In this document: in pieces, positions 1-7,588 of the stretch
How the letters are laid out: each line of letters opens with the position of its first letter
Position numbering within the stretch: the stretch's first letter is position 1
Origin: a virus
Direction: 5' to 3' (one strand)
DNA length: 32,019 bases
IMG/VR virus record: IMGVR_UViG_3300035698_023732
Span: 1 to 32,019 of that record
Translations under genes and position numbers: made by a program
Notes under the pieces: model-generated
What the model saw: the letters and a program-made list of their open reading frames with translations, nothing else
Databases searched by the model: none
What the model was told of the DNA's origin: nothing

Positions 1-126
1 CAAGTTACGCAATATCTTCAAGTTTTATTGATTGGGATAATGTTTCAGGATCTCCTGATTATGTATTAGAATCTGAAACATCAAGCATGTCTGTGTTAAG
101 TGCAAGTTACGCAATATCTTCAAGTT
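1..126 (+). repeat. In-gene direct repeat, 24 bp, copies at 1-24 and 103-126
   Basis: The 24 bases at 1-24 recur exactly at 103-126, 102 bp (34 codons) apart and in the same frame, encoding A/S-SYAISSS each time. The first copy touches the window edge, so more copies probably lie upstream. This is a coding repeat of a fibrous protein, not a mobile element. Confidence 0.8.
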
Positions 127-758
127 ATGTGAGTGGATCAGGCGGAGGAGCCTCATTTACGGGTGATCTTGTTGGAAACGATCTATCTAATGCAGCAAAC
201 ATTTATGTTAGTGAAAGTATATTCCAAAACGAATTATTCACAGGACCTGCACTTAAGAAACAAGATCACGGATCAGGTGCTGGTTTAACATTAGGAATCT
301 CCGGTTCAAATGCTTTCGCTTCATCAGGAGGCGCCGGTGGAAATATCGAATTAACTCCAGGAACTGGTGATGGTGCTGGGACAGATGGTTCAATTGTCCT
401 ATCAGGAAGTATTGATTGTGCTCAGAGCACTATTTCGAATTATTTAAATGCTTATAGTGAACAATCAGGATCAGCAACTTATACCGTTGTAGAAGGAGAT
501 ACAGGACAGGTTTTAAATTTAAATTATCACACAGGCTCACTTGTAGTTACTCTTCCGAATGATATGCCTTCTGGATGGACAGCAACTGCTTTTCAAATTG
601 GTGCTGCACAAGTAGAATTTGTAACAGGTTCGGGCGCAATTATTAATAATCGTCAAACTCACACTAAAATTGCTGGACAATATGGAATGGTCACTCTCGC
701 AGTATACATAAATTCCGGCTCTTCAGCAATTTATGCTCTTGGTGGTGACACAGCATAA
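1..758 (+). CDS. Tail fibre / tail adhesin-like protein, 5' end outside window
   Basis: The reading frame is already open at base 3, so the gene begins upstream; the ATG at 87 is internal. The visible part (about 252 residues) is rich in Ser, Gly, Ala and Thr. It opens with SYAISSS, and the same motif returns 34 codons later. Repeats of the S-A-S-Y-A type are common in long fibrous tail proteins of marine and freshwater phages. The central part is Gly-rich (GGAGG, GTGDGAGTDGS), and the C-terminal 90 residues look like a compact beta-rich tip. No enzymatic motif is visible. The stop overlaps the next start by one base (TAATG), so the two are probably translated together. Role inferred: virion fibre or adhesin. 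Exact position in the tail is unknown. Confidence 0.6.
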   Translation, partial: SYAISSSFIDWDNVSGSPDYVLESETSSMSVLSASYAISSSYVSGSGGGASFTGDLVGNDLSNAANIYVSESIFQNELFTGPALKKQDHGSGAGLTLGISGSNAFASSGGAGGNIELTPGTGDGAGTDGSIVLSGSIDCAQSTISNYLNAYSEQSGSATYTVVEGDTGQVLNLNYHTGSLVVTLPNDMPSGWTATAFQIGAAQVEFVTGSGAIINNRQTHTKIAGQYGMVTLAVYINSGSSAIYALGGDTA

Positions 759-1462
759 TGCTATTACCAAACGCAATACTTACTTTTCCCTCTGCTGCTG
801 CTGCGGCAGGACCGCCAGACCAAGATAATCTTACAGCCTGGTATAAAGGTGACGCGGGGATTACACTCAATGGAGCAGACGTTAGTGGTTGGGCAGATCA
901 ATCAAATAGCAACGACTTAGCACAGATAGCTACTAATGATCAACCATTGCTTAATATCGGTGGACTTAACAGCATGGACACGGTGCAATTTGATGGAGTT
1001 AGCGAATACATTTTTAAGGCTTCACTAACACAAAATCAACCATTGATGGTATATGCGGTTGTTAAAATGATTACTTTTGACAGCGTGAAGAGTGTAATAG
1101 CACTTACATCTGGTCAGACCGGACTTCTTCAATATCCTTCACCACCCAGAATGTCACTCTTCGCAGATTCTGATGTTGTTCCTTCAACGCCAACCTCAAC
1201 TCCCTCATTGGGAGAATGGCATGTTATTACGTTTATTTTAAATGGGGCTAGTTCACTTATTCAGGTTGACAAAGACGCGGCTGAAACAGGTGATCCCGGA
1301 TCCGCTAATGGAGATGCGTTTAGTCTTGGGGCTGACCCTGGAGGCAACAATGTAACTGCACCCGAATTTGCTGAAATCCTTTATTATGATGGAGCCCACG
1401 ACGCGACAACCAGAGGACTTGCACAAGATTATTTATCAACAAAATGGGCATTAGGATTATGA
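758..1462 (+). CDS. LamG/concanavalin-like tail adhesin
   Basis: This 234-residue protein starts on the base that ends the upstream fibre gene (TAATG). After a short hydrophobic/Ala-rich start and PPDQDNL comes a stretch typical of LamG-like jelly-roll domains in phage adhesins: LTAWYKGDAGITL, then a VSGWADQSNSND segment, VQFDGVSEY around residues 74-82, and WHVITFILNG near 150. Such domains usually bind carbohydrates. The order fibre, adhesin, small coupled gene suggests a receptor-binding module at the end of the tail operon. Fold recognition is by pattern only; the ligand is not predictable. The stop shares an ATGA with the next gene. Confidence 0.6.
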   Translation: MLLPNAILTFPSAAAAAGPPDQDNLTAWYKGDAGITLNGADVSGWADQSNSNDLAQIATNDQPLLNIGGLNSMDTVQFDGVSEYIFKASLTQNQPLMVYAVVKMITFDSVKSVIALTSGQTGLLQYPSPPRMSLFADSDVVPSTPTSTPSLGEWHVITFILNGASSLIQVDKDAAETGDPGSANGDAFSLGADPGGNNVTAPEFAEILYYDGAHDATTRGLAQDYLSTKWALGL

Positions 1463-1764
1463 ATTATATAAAATTTCAAAACGAAGTAGACGCTCAAAAA
1501 TATATTGATCGGTTAAATAAACAATTTGGATATCCAAATATCGAAACAAAAACGGAAACAATTGCGGTTCCAATCGTTCGTAAAGGAACAGGGGAGGCCA
1601 TTGTTATGCTCAAACCAACATATAGCCATTTTGAAAAAAAATACTTAGATGTGGAAAAAACAATGACAGATAATGAAAAACTTGATTCGTCACAATTAAT
1701 TGATCCTGATCTTGTTATAGAAGGATTTCAACAACCTGTGTCGTTAATAAAAGAAATTAAATAA
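1459..1764 (+). CDS. Small protein coupled to tail adhesin, unknown function
   Basis: A 101-residue protein read from the ATG at 1459, which overlaps the adhesin stop as ATGA. A start at 1444 is possible but would sit inside the adhesin coding end. It begins MNYIKFQNEVDAQKYIDRLN and is charged and soluble, with no signal peptide or membrane segment. Small genes directly after tail adhesins are often assembly chaperones or tail accessory proteins, but nothing in this sequence proves that. It is the last gene of the tail operon visible here. Confidence 0.5.
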   Translation: MNYIKFQNEVDAQKYIDRLNKQFGYPNIETKTETIAVPIVRKGTGEAIVMLKPTYSHFEKKYLDVEKTMTDNEKLDSSQLIDPDLVIEGFQQPVSLIKEIK

Positions 1765-1958
1765 GTTGATGCTATTTTTAATGTTGCATAGTGTCTAATG
1801 GCTGAATAACAGAATCGACCTGATCAGTTGATTCCTATTTGGGGCAAATTAATTTGCCAAGCACGCTTCAATGAAGTAGATGGGTTCTCTCTAAATTGAT
1901 AGTAAGAGTTTAATAATTATTTTTCTTCATTTTTTCTCTTTTTATTATACTTATATGT
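1765..1958 (+). other. Non-coding stretch with two hairpins between tail genes and homing endonuclease
   Basis: These 194 bp hold no convincing reading frame. Two stem-loops are visible: 1812-1834 (8-bp stem, one G-T wobble, 7-nt loop) and 1843-1858, a perfect 16-bp palindrome GGCAAATTAATTTGCC that can fold with a TTAA loop. No run of T follows closely enough for a classical terminator, and no tRNA T-loop consensus is present. It may be a processed or structured RNA, a transcription boundary, or a remnant of the element that brought in the endonuclease. Confidence 0.4.
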
Positions 1959-2108
1959 ATGGGAAGAAAAAAGAAATATAAAACTGAAGAAGAACAGTTG
2001 AAAGCTAGAAGGGAACGTCAAATGAAATATTATTGGCAAAATCAAAAACGGTTGCAAAACTCAAATTTAAAAAGATATCATGATAAAAAACGAGAAAAAG
2101 AATCTTAA
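1959..2108 (+). CDS. Short basic protein ahead of GIY-YIG endonuclease
   Basis: A 49-residue frame beginning MGRKKKYKTEEEQLKARRER, extremely rich in Lys/Arg/Glu and ending in KKREKES. Its last 29 bases overlap the start of the GIY-YIG endonuclease gene, in a different frame. Short GRxxKY-type basic proteins of this kind recur in viral genomes and look like DNA- or RNA-binding tails, but I know no defined function. No good Shine-Dalgarno is visible. It could instead be an N-terminal piece of the endonuclease lost by frameshift. Confidence 0.35.
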   Translation: MGRKKKYKTEEEQLKARRERQMKYYWQNQKRLQNSNLKRYHDKKREKES

Positions 2109-2979
2109 AATTTTTTATGTATATCATTTAATTGACAAAAATTCTAATTTGCCATTTTATGTTGGGAAGGGACATGGTGATCGACTCCTATGGCATGAAT
2201 CAAAAATTAAAAAAGGACATATATTACGAAATAAATTATTGTATAATAAAATTAAAAAAGTCGGGGATTCCCTAATTACAAAAAAAATAATGACTAATTT
2301 AACAGAAGATGAATCATTTGAATTGGAAAAGAATGAAATAAAAAAATATGGCAGAAGAGATACTGAGTCTGGTATATTATGCAACATGACTGATGGTGGC
2401 GATGGGGTTGTCGGAGTTAAATACTCTGATGAATTTAAAGAAAATTGCAGAAAACGAATGCTTGAAAATAATCCATTTAAAAACAAGAAGCACTCCGAAG
2501 AAACGAAAAAACGAATAAGTGAAATCTTAAAAACACGGTTTAAAGAAAATGGGTGGCCGAATGGATGTCGTGAAAAAATATCAAATTCTGTTAAACAAGC
2601 CTACAAATATAAAAAAGCACATGGGTGGAAACCCAAAGGTGGACGCCGTAAATTTCTTTTAAAATGTGAAGAAAATGAAATAATATCTTTTTATAAAAAC
2701 AATGGGATAACTAGAACACAGAGATTTTTTAAAGGAAAATATGGATGTGATGTGATTCAGCATGCTTTAGATGATAATGGAGTAACTCGTAAATTATGTG
2801 ACCGATCTGGAAAAAATCATTTTAGATATATTGATATACCTGATAATATAAAATCTGAAATCAAAAAAATGAAAAAAGATAAATCGACAAGAAAAAATAT
2901 GATATCTGTGTTATATAATAAATTTGATTACACAATTTCAAAGTCAAGACTTGGGAAATATATCAATGATGAAATGTGA
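2080..2979 (+). CDS. GIY-YIG homing endonuclease with NUMOD3 motif
   Basis: A 299-residue protein. The GIY-YIG nuclease core is at about residues 12-110: FYVYHLID, then FYVGKGHGDRL near 26-36, and the characteristic NMTDGGDG at about 102-109. A NUMOD3 DNA-binding element (NNPFKNKKHSEETKKRISE) lies near 130-148, followed by a basic C-terminal region likely to give further DNA contacts. This is the layout of free-standing phage homing endonucleases such as the T4 Seg proteins. It is probably a selfish element that nicks or cuts DNA of related phages lacking it. Its 3' end overlaps the convergent CCA-family gene by 36 bp. Confidence 0.85.
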   Translation: MIKNEKKNLKIFYVYHLIDKNSNLPFYVGKGHGDRLLWHESKIKKGHILRNKLLYNKIKKVGDSLITKKIMTNLTEDESFELEKNEIKKYGRRDTESGILCNMTDGGDGVVGVKYSDEFKENCRKRMLENNPFKNKKHSEETKKRISEILKTRFKENGWPNGCREKISNSVKQAYKYKKAHGWKPKGGRRKFLLKCEENEIISFYKNNGITRTQRFFKGKYGCDVIQHALDDNGVTRKLCDRSGKNHFRYIDIPDNIKSEIKKMKKDKSTRKNMISVLYNKFDYTISKSRLGKYINDEM

Positions 2980-4185
2980 AAGTTCTGTTTTGGATATCTT
3001 TGGGTTTTCTTCAAATTTAGTTTGAGCGAAAGCTAATATAGTTTTAAATAAGCTTCCAGGCTTAAACCCAAGAGAGATTAAGTCTTGTCCTGTAATCGGT
3101 GGTTTGATTGGATCATCTGCTATTGCTTTTAATTTACTTGCAATTACATCCACATCAATAGGTTTGTTCAACTGCGAAATCAATTCCAGAATATACTTTG
3201 CGTTCTTCCCAGCCACTCTTCGAAATTCTCTGATTTGCTTCATGGAAACACCATTATCAAAGAATTTCTGTAGCGCAACTGTATTAGCAACCGCAGAAAC
3301 TATCTCATTTGGGTATTTTAATGACTTCAAGGATTCTTCGATAAAGTCTTTTCTCTGATCAAAATATAATGATGATAATTTAACCACAGGACTCTTAGAT
3401 GATTGAATCATTTTCAGTTTGTCCGTGGTAATCTCAACATTTGGAATAATATGTTGTGCTAATCCAGATTGTTTCAATAATTTAAATGCCTTGCCAGCAT
3501 TATCTGTTTTCAAGATCTTGTTCAATTCGTCTTGAACCCGTTCTCTTGAGATATTTTTTATGTAGTGTGAGTTACGTTTTAAGGATTTCTGCAATTCCGG
3601 TTCCAGTTTCCACCCATACTTGACACAAAATCTGACTGCTCGTAATAAACGCAGTCCGTCTTCTCGAAAGATTATATCGGGATTTTGAGTTGCACGAATG
3701 ACCCCATTTTTGATATCGGTCACTCCTCTTTTTGTCAAATCAATTACTTTTTTAGTTGTAATATTATAAAGTAAAGAATTAACTGTGAAATCTCGTCGGT
3801 AAACATCGTCTTCCAAATTTCCCGGAGAAACGACTGGGTTTCTATTTCCTCCAACATATTTTTCTTTTCTAGGTGCCACACATTCAATATCAATTCCTCC
3901 AATATTAATTCTTTTGTATTTAATATTTCTAAATGAGAATTTAGCCGTTCCAAATTTCGGAAATGAGATTGGATTGGATGGTGAATGAATGTTCAGTCGT
4001 TTAGTGATCCAATTGGAAAATTTAATTCCTCCCTGAAATTCGTCAATGGTTAAATCTATATCTTTAGATGGTTTTCTTAATAAAGAATCCCTTACAAATC
4101 CACCAGCGATATACACTTTTCCTTCGTAGGGAGTATTTTGGATTTGGTTTCTAATAAATTCAATTATTGTGGATGAAACAGTCAT
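2944..4185 (-). CDS. CCA-adding enzyme / poly(A) polymerase family (class II nucleotidyltransferase)
   Basis: 413 residues, near the usual length for bacterial class II tRNA nucleotidyltransferases. Key motifs appear in order: AGGFVRDSLL at 27-36, DIDLT with the metal-binding DxD at 42-44, a RKEKY segment after IDIE near 98-110, RRDFTVNSL at 130-138, EDGLRLLRAVRF, and ISRERVQDELNKIL. The family adds CCA to tRNA 3' ends or adds poly(A) tails; motifs alone do not separate the two. In a phage it could repair tRNAs trimmed or cut during infection. It overlaps the interrupted homing endonuclease upstream by 26 bp. The protein starts close to its catalytic domain, and its original N-terminus may have been displaced (see the finding at 4160-5140). 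Confidence 0.85.
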   Translation of the reverse strand: MTVSSTIIEFIRNQIQNTPYEGKVYIAGGFVRDSLLRKPSKDIDLTIDEFQGGIKFSNWITKRLNIHSPSNPISFPKFGTAKFSFRNIKYKRINIGGIDIECVAPRKEKYVGGNRNPVVSPGNLEDDVYRRDFTVNSLLYNITTKKVIDLTKRGVTDIKNGVIRATQNPDIIFREDGLRLLRAVRFCVKYGWKLEPELQKSLKRNSHYIKNISRERVQDELNKILKTDNAGKAFKLLKQSGLAQHIIPNVEITTDKLKMIQSSKSPVVKLSSLYFDQRKDFIEESLKSLKYPNEIVSAVANTVALQKFFDNGVSMKQIREFRRVAGKNAKYILELISQLNKPIDVDVIASKLKAIADDPIKPPITGQDLISLGFKPGSLFKTILAFAQTKFEENPKISKTELSHFIIDIFPKS

Positions 4186-5041
4186 TTATTTTTTTTAATA
4201 TTATGGGTTCAATGGATTGAATATTTTTTCGAATATCGTTTTCCCACAACAATAAATATTTAATTTTTTCTTTTTTAAACATTTCAATTTTTCTTTTGTC
4301 TCTATCCATGTTTTTTAATTGAGGAAGTGTTAATTTTTTATTTTTGTAAATTTTAGGGTTTGCGTGCCAATAGTCTCCTTGACACTCAATTGCTAGATTG
4401 ACAGAATTTAAAAAAAAGTCAACAGAAAACCCATTTATGGTTTTTTGTGGATCGTATTTTATATTTAAATCATCCAACAATCGTTTTATTTCCAATTCAA
4501 TGAAGGTATTCTTTTTTTTACACTTCCCCCCCATAGTGGCCATGTGATTTCGAATCTTCATTTTTTCCTCTGGAGATAGTTTCTGAAACCGTTTTTTTTG
4601 AGTTATTGAACATTTTTCTCCTGCCAACTTAACTCTGAGATCATTATATTTTGTTTTTCCTTTTCGCCAAGACGGGATTCCATACATTGGATTGTTACTT
4701 CCCGATAGGTCGGGCAACTTTCCTTCTTTTTTTAATCGTTTCCTTGTTTTTGAAATTTTTCGCCCGGCTAACCTTACTCTTACGGAATTGTTAATCGTTA
4801 ATCCACTATTGGGTCCTGTTTTTCCGAACATTCCGTTGTTCTCTCCTGAGGCTAATCAACGTTTTATGCTTCTCAATTGTTCCTTAGAATGTTTTAATTT
4901 TATTCGTTTGGATTTTAGGATGATAGAATTAATCGTTCTATTGGGAAAATATGGTCGAATTTCTACAAAACACAATCCATCAATATTAAATAGTTTTTTT
5001 AGTTTGTCACATTCCTCTGATGTCCACAATTTATATTCCAC
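4160..5041 (-). pseudogene. Homing endonuclease (SANT/Myb-like + NUMOD3 + EDxHD/Vsr-like) interrupted by one in-frame TGA
   Basis: Two open stretches in the same frame (5041-4856 and 4831-4160) are separated by a single TGA at 4858-4856. Read through it, the protein has a Myb/SANT-like helix-turn-helix (WTSEECDKLKKLF, then FPNRTINSIILKSKRIKL), NUMOD3-type motifs (SGENNGMFGKT, SGSNNPMYGI), and a C-terminal nuclease with IECQGDYWHANP, like the Vsr/EDxHD fold of phage homing endonucleases. The residue at the stop is not conserved enough to name, although TGG to TGA is the simplest change. The ATG at 4831 has AGGAG about 10 nt upstream, so the nuclease half might still be translated alone. TGA ends other genes here, so genome-wide recoding is unlikely. 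A sequencing error remains possible. Confidence 0.7.
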
Positions 5042-5074
5042 ATATATAACTATACGGAACTACTCAAATTGTTC

Positions 5075-5140
5075 TCAGAATATCAACTTTTTGTAAGATT
5101 CCTTGGTAGCTTCTAAGATTAACTGCTTTAAACTCTTCAT
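5075..5140 (-). pseudogene. Orphan N-terminal capsid-targeting-like peptide (21 codons)
   Basis: The ATG at 5140 overlaps the stop of the upstream gene as ATGA, the same coupling used by its neighbours, so translation probably starts here. It reads MKSLKQLILEATKESYKK and stops three codons later. The first 11 residues closely resemble the capsid-targeting sequence of T4 internal head proteins (MKTYQEFIAEA) and end in I-L-E before Ala, a prohead-protease-type site. There is no room for a domain: the homing endonuclease begins 34 bp downstream. I read it as the 5' stub of a gene disrupted by endonuclease insertion, perhaps the CCA-family gene. It could also be a genuine tiny protein. Confidence 0.5.
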
Positions 5141-5715
5141 AGGTCCAGTTTCAATTCGTAATTATCCACTGATATATCGGATGGTTTGGTATGGATAACT
5201 TTTCTAATTTTTTGTGGATTATGAATGATAAGCCATTTATCAGCATGTAACCACGGATTGGATGTTAAAGTAGCATCTACTCCATTGTCAACTAAATATT
5301 TTAAAACATACATTGCTTGCTTACCGCCAATTTCATAATTTACAACTAAATTATTTAGAAATGAGGCATTATATGTGTTTTTTCCTTTTCTGGCTATTAT
5401 ATTAAGAAAGTCTTGACGAAATTTGGGACCGATATATGTTTTTATAAAATTGGTAAGACCTTTCACATCTAATTCCATGTTATCGGATAAGGTGAGGTTT
5501 TTTGATACACCAACTAATGATACGACATTTGAACCTTTAGCATACCGCTGAGCGGTTTCATAATGTGTGGTTAAATAGATTCCTGGACCTGCTTCATATT
5601 TCCCTTGTTTTGGGGTTTGGACTTTAGCACCATATGCTTGCCATTTCCGTCCACCGTGATATAACCAAAGTAAATTTGAATCTAATTCCTCAACTATTTC
5701 TTTTAATTTAATCAT
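5137..5715 (-). CDS. ADP-ribosyltransferase-like protein with N-terminal targeting-like peptide
   Basis: Start chosen at 5715 because that ATG overlaps the upstream stop as ATGA; a start at 5730 adds only five residues. The 192-residue protein begins MIKLKEIVEELDS, where I-V-E fits a [L/I]-x-E cleavage site. It continues with WLYHGG (17-22) and GPGIYLTTHYETAQRYAKG (43-61). This pairing of YHG with GIYLT followed by A-x-x-YA is the usual signature of H-Y-type ADP-ribosyltransferase folds; the third catalytic residue cannot be placed with confidence. T4 packages the ADP-ribosyltransferase Alt in its head and injects it to modify host RNA polymerase, so this could be a functional analogue. Fold assignment is tentative. 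Confidence 0.45.
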   Translation of the reverse strand: MIKLKEIVEELDSNLLWLYHGGRKWQAYGAKVQTPKQGKYEAGPGIYLTTHYETAQRYAKGSNVVSLVGVSKNLTLSDNMELDVKGLTNFIKTYIGPKFRQDFLNIIARKGKNTYNASFLNNLVVNYEIGGKQAMYVLKYLVDNGVDATLTSNPWLHADKWLIIHNPQKIRKVIHTKPSDISVDNYELKLDL

Positions 5716-6332
5716 GGTCGGTATTGGCAACTGACTTCTCCATATACTAAATCGTCAATAATTTTGTATTTTATATTTAAGGCTCTCATGAAGAACAGAA
5801 ATTCATTTAAACATTCATTTCTTCCGCCTCCGCAAATAAAACACTTCCGCAATTGTTTGAGTTCGGCAAATTGTTTATCATCAATATCATATGGTAATGT
5901 CATTGGGTCATCTTCTAAATGTTCGATATGTGGTTCGTCTTGTGATTTAATATAATTCCACATTTCTTGCGGTAGATCTCTAGTATCAGTAATTCTATTT
6001 ACGATCATGTATTTTAGCACTCGTTTTATCAAAGAAGCGCTTACTCCCATATCCATCCACGATCTGATATACCCATAACTTTTTTGGTAACAAGAGATAA
6101 CATCTACTGCATCTTCATCCATTCCATTTTCAAGAAAATATTGAATTACATCAGAAGCCTCATCATCGGAACCAACATCTGCTCCATTATAATAAATAAT
6201 AATTTTCGGTGGTCGGTATTTATTTATAAAATTACTTATTTTCACCACAACATGATCAGCCCAAGGAGTATGTGCCGGTTGAACATCAACGATTACTAGA
6301 GGTAACGAAATCTTTTCGGTTATTAATTTCAT
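5712..6332 (-). CDS. Isochorismatase-like (cysteine hydrolase fold) protein, tentative
   Basis: 206 residues. After MKLITEKIS comes a strand with LVIVDVQ (12-18), matching the opening strand and catalytic Asp of isochorismatase-like hydrolases. The late segment has a Gly-rich turn with Cys174 (GGGRNECLNE), then ALNIKYKIIDD, which resembles the family's nucleophile-Cys region and following strand. The Lys of the triad cannot be placed with certainty and the middle part is divergent, so catalysis is unproven. The first six residues, MKLITE, resemble the cleaved N-terminus of T4 Alt (MELITE). Both ends of the gene are coupled to neighbours by ATGA overlaps. Confidence 0.35.
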   Translation of the reverse strand: MKLITEKISLPLVIVDVQPAHTPWADHVVVKISNFINKYRPPKIIIYYNGADVGSDDEASDVIQYFLENGMDEDAVDVISCYQKSYGYIRSWMDMGVSASLIKRVLKYMIVNRITDTRDLPQEMWNYIKSQDEPHIEHLEDDPMTLPYDIDDKQFAELKQLRKCFICGGGRNECLNEFLFFMRALNIKYKIIDDLVYGEVSCQYRP

Positions 6333-6925
6333 GTTACATTTGCCATTTGATTAACTAAATTTTTTGCTCTATTTTTGGTCTGTTTATACCAAGGAGTTAA
6401 TTCCCCATTCATTCCGTTTTTGTATTTCATTTCCTGAGAAGCTTTTGTATAATCTCCTCGTTCAATAGCATTAATCATTCCTTTAAATCCGGATAATTTT
6501 GGTTTTCCCAAATTAAATGACATGTCGATTAATACCTTTTTAACTTCTTTTGGTTGTTGTTTGAAATTGGAAACGAGAGATTTAACATCGTTATATGCTA
6601 TTCGCAATGAAAAATTATATAACAGTCGGATTTGTTTATCTGAAAGTTTTTTTCCATTAATTAATTCTTTTCGGGATATTCCAATCGATTTTAAAAATTT
6701 AATATTGTGTTTTTCATTTAAATTAAATCCAATGCCAATTGTAGGAATAGAGTTTGAGTCTGAATATACTGAATTTCTTTGTCCTTCATGTCTGCTGATT
6801 TGTTGAAATAATTGATGGGGTTCAATTTTTTCCCCTTTTAATGGAGAAATTAATGCTAAAGCTAAAGCGGCTAATGATAATTTTTTGCCTTCGTCGATTG
6901 TATCATATGAGATATTTTTATTCAT
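6329..6925 (-). CDS. T4-type lysozyme (glycoside hydrolase family 24)
   Basis: 198 residues. The catalytic triad has the exact T4 lysozyme spacing: Glu47 in RHEG, Asp56 in YSDSN and Thr62 in PTIGIGF (E-8-D-5-T). This enzyme cleaves the glycan strand of peptidoglycan. A PxxTPWY-like segment near the end also fits the family. Before the catalytic domain lies a hydrophobic stretch, LSLAALALALISPL (residues 16-29), which is short for a membrane anchor but could act as a signal-arrest-release or export signal. No holin is visible beside it. It may be the lysis enzyme or a virion lysozyme; its place among likely late minus-strand genes fits either. Confidence 0.85.
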   Translation of the reverse strand: MNKNISYDTIDEGKKLSLAALALALISPLKGEKIEPHQLFQQISRHEGQRNSVYSDSNSIPTIGIGFNLNEKHNIKFLKSIGISRKELINGKKLSDKQIRLLYNFSLRIAYNDVKSLVSNFKQQPKEVKKVLIDMSFNLGKPKLSGFKGMINAIERGDYTKASQEMKYKNGMNGELTPWYKQTKNRAKNLVNQMANVT

Positions 6926-6928
6926 ATT

Positions 6929-7588
6929 TTATTTAATCCTTTCAATAAAAACTTCCAAGTTGTCGCTACTATGCCATTTATACGGATTTCGTGGAAGATC
7001 GTTAACAGATTTAATTTTGGGACCAGAATCCCAATCTCCCAAATCTCTCATTGCTCCTTTTCTTCTATCTTTCATTTCGTTTTTAAATGCTTTTTTATAA
7101 ATATCAATATCTGTTAAAATCCATTGACCATGTTTTCTGATAATTCCGACACCAGCAACATGTTCTTCTAGATGATGCCAAATAGGACCATTATGTGTGA
7201 AGGTTCTTGGTTTGATATGCTCTACCACATACTGGATATAATCATCATATCCGTATTCACCATCCTCATCAGGTTTTGCATCAGGCCATAGTTTTTTACT
7301 GGATGTGCTCCAATATTTGTCGTGGTTGGTTAAAATTTTATCATATAAAGGATGTCGATTAGTAATTGGATTTCCTTTTGCATCCTTTACTTTAATGACT
7401 CTGTTTTTTACTCCGTAGGTGGTTAGATCACCGCCTAATAAAAACATTTCAATCCAATGTTCGGGAAATGCATAGATACCTTTACGAGCAGGCGGAGCAT
7501 GGAATGTTTTTGGATTTGTTGAAAATCCTTTTTGCTTGACAGGACTTAATCCGCCATATCTAACGAATGCTATTCCGCTTCTTTTCAT
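6929..7588 (-). CDS. Unknown protein with FVRYGG / GIYAFP motifs
   Basis: 219 residues, unrecognised. It starts MKRSGIAFVRYGGLSP, then FHAPPARKGIYAFP near 29-42 and IEMFLLGG; the middle is rich in Trp, Tyr and Asp, and an FxHNGPIWHHLEEH segment lies around residue 135. The pairing of an RYGG strand with GIYAFP is loosely reminiscent of ADP-ribosyltransferase cores, but no triad can be assigned. There is no signal or membrane segment. Its start lies inside the end of the DUF5661-like gene (29-bp overlap), so the two are probably translationally linked. Confidence 0.5.
   Translation of the reverse strand: MKRSGIAFVRYGGLSPVKQKGFSTNPKTFHAPPARKGIYAFPEHWIEMFLLGGDLTTYGVKNRVIKVKDAKGNPITNRHPLYDKILTNHDKYWSTSSKKLWPDAKPDEDGEYGYDDYIQYVVEHIKPRTFTHNGPIWHHLEEHVAGVGIIRKHGQWILTDIDIYKKAFKNEMKDRRKGAMRDLGDWDSGPKIKSVNDLPRNPYKWHSSDNLEVFIERIK

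Noticed and set aside
1444-1458. Longer start for the 101-residue gene
   Set aside because: The ATG at 1459 forms a classical ATGA overlap with the adhesin stop; the earlier ATG lies inside the adhesin's last codons.
1765-1958. tRNA gene or group I intron in the structured gap
   Set aside because: No T-loop consensus or full cloverleaf, no recognisable intron P7/S core, and no interrupted gene on the two sides.
4856-4858. Genetic code change with TGA read as tryptophan
   Set aside because: TGA ends several clear genes with ATGA overlaps (for example 1462, 28256, 29893), and tryptophan is written TGG throughout. A local mutation or error is simpler.
6929-7588. Firm ADP-ribosyltransferase call for the FVRYGG/GIYAFP protein
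   Set aside because: Only two short motifs are suggestive and no catalytic triad can be placed, so it is left as unknown.
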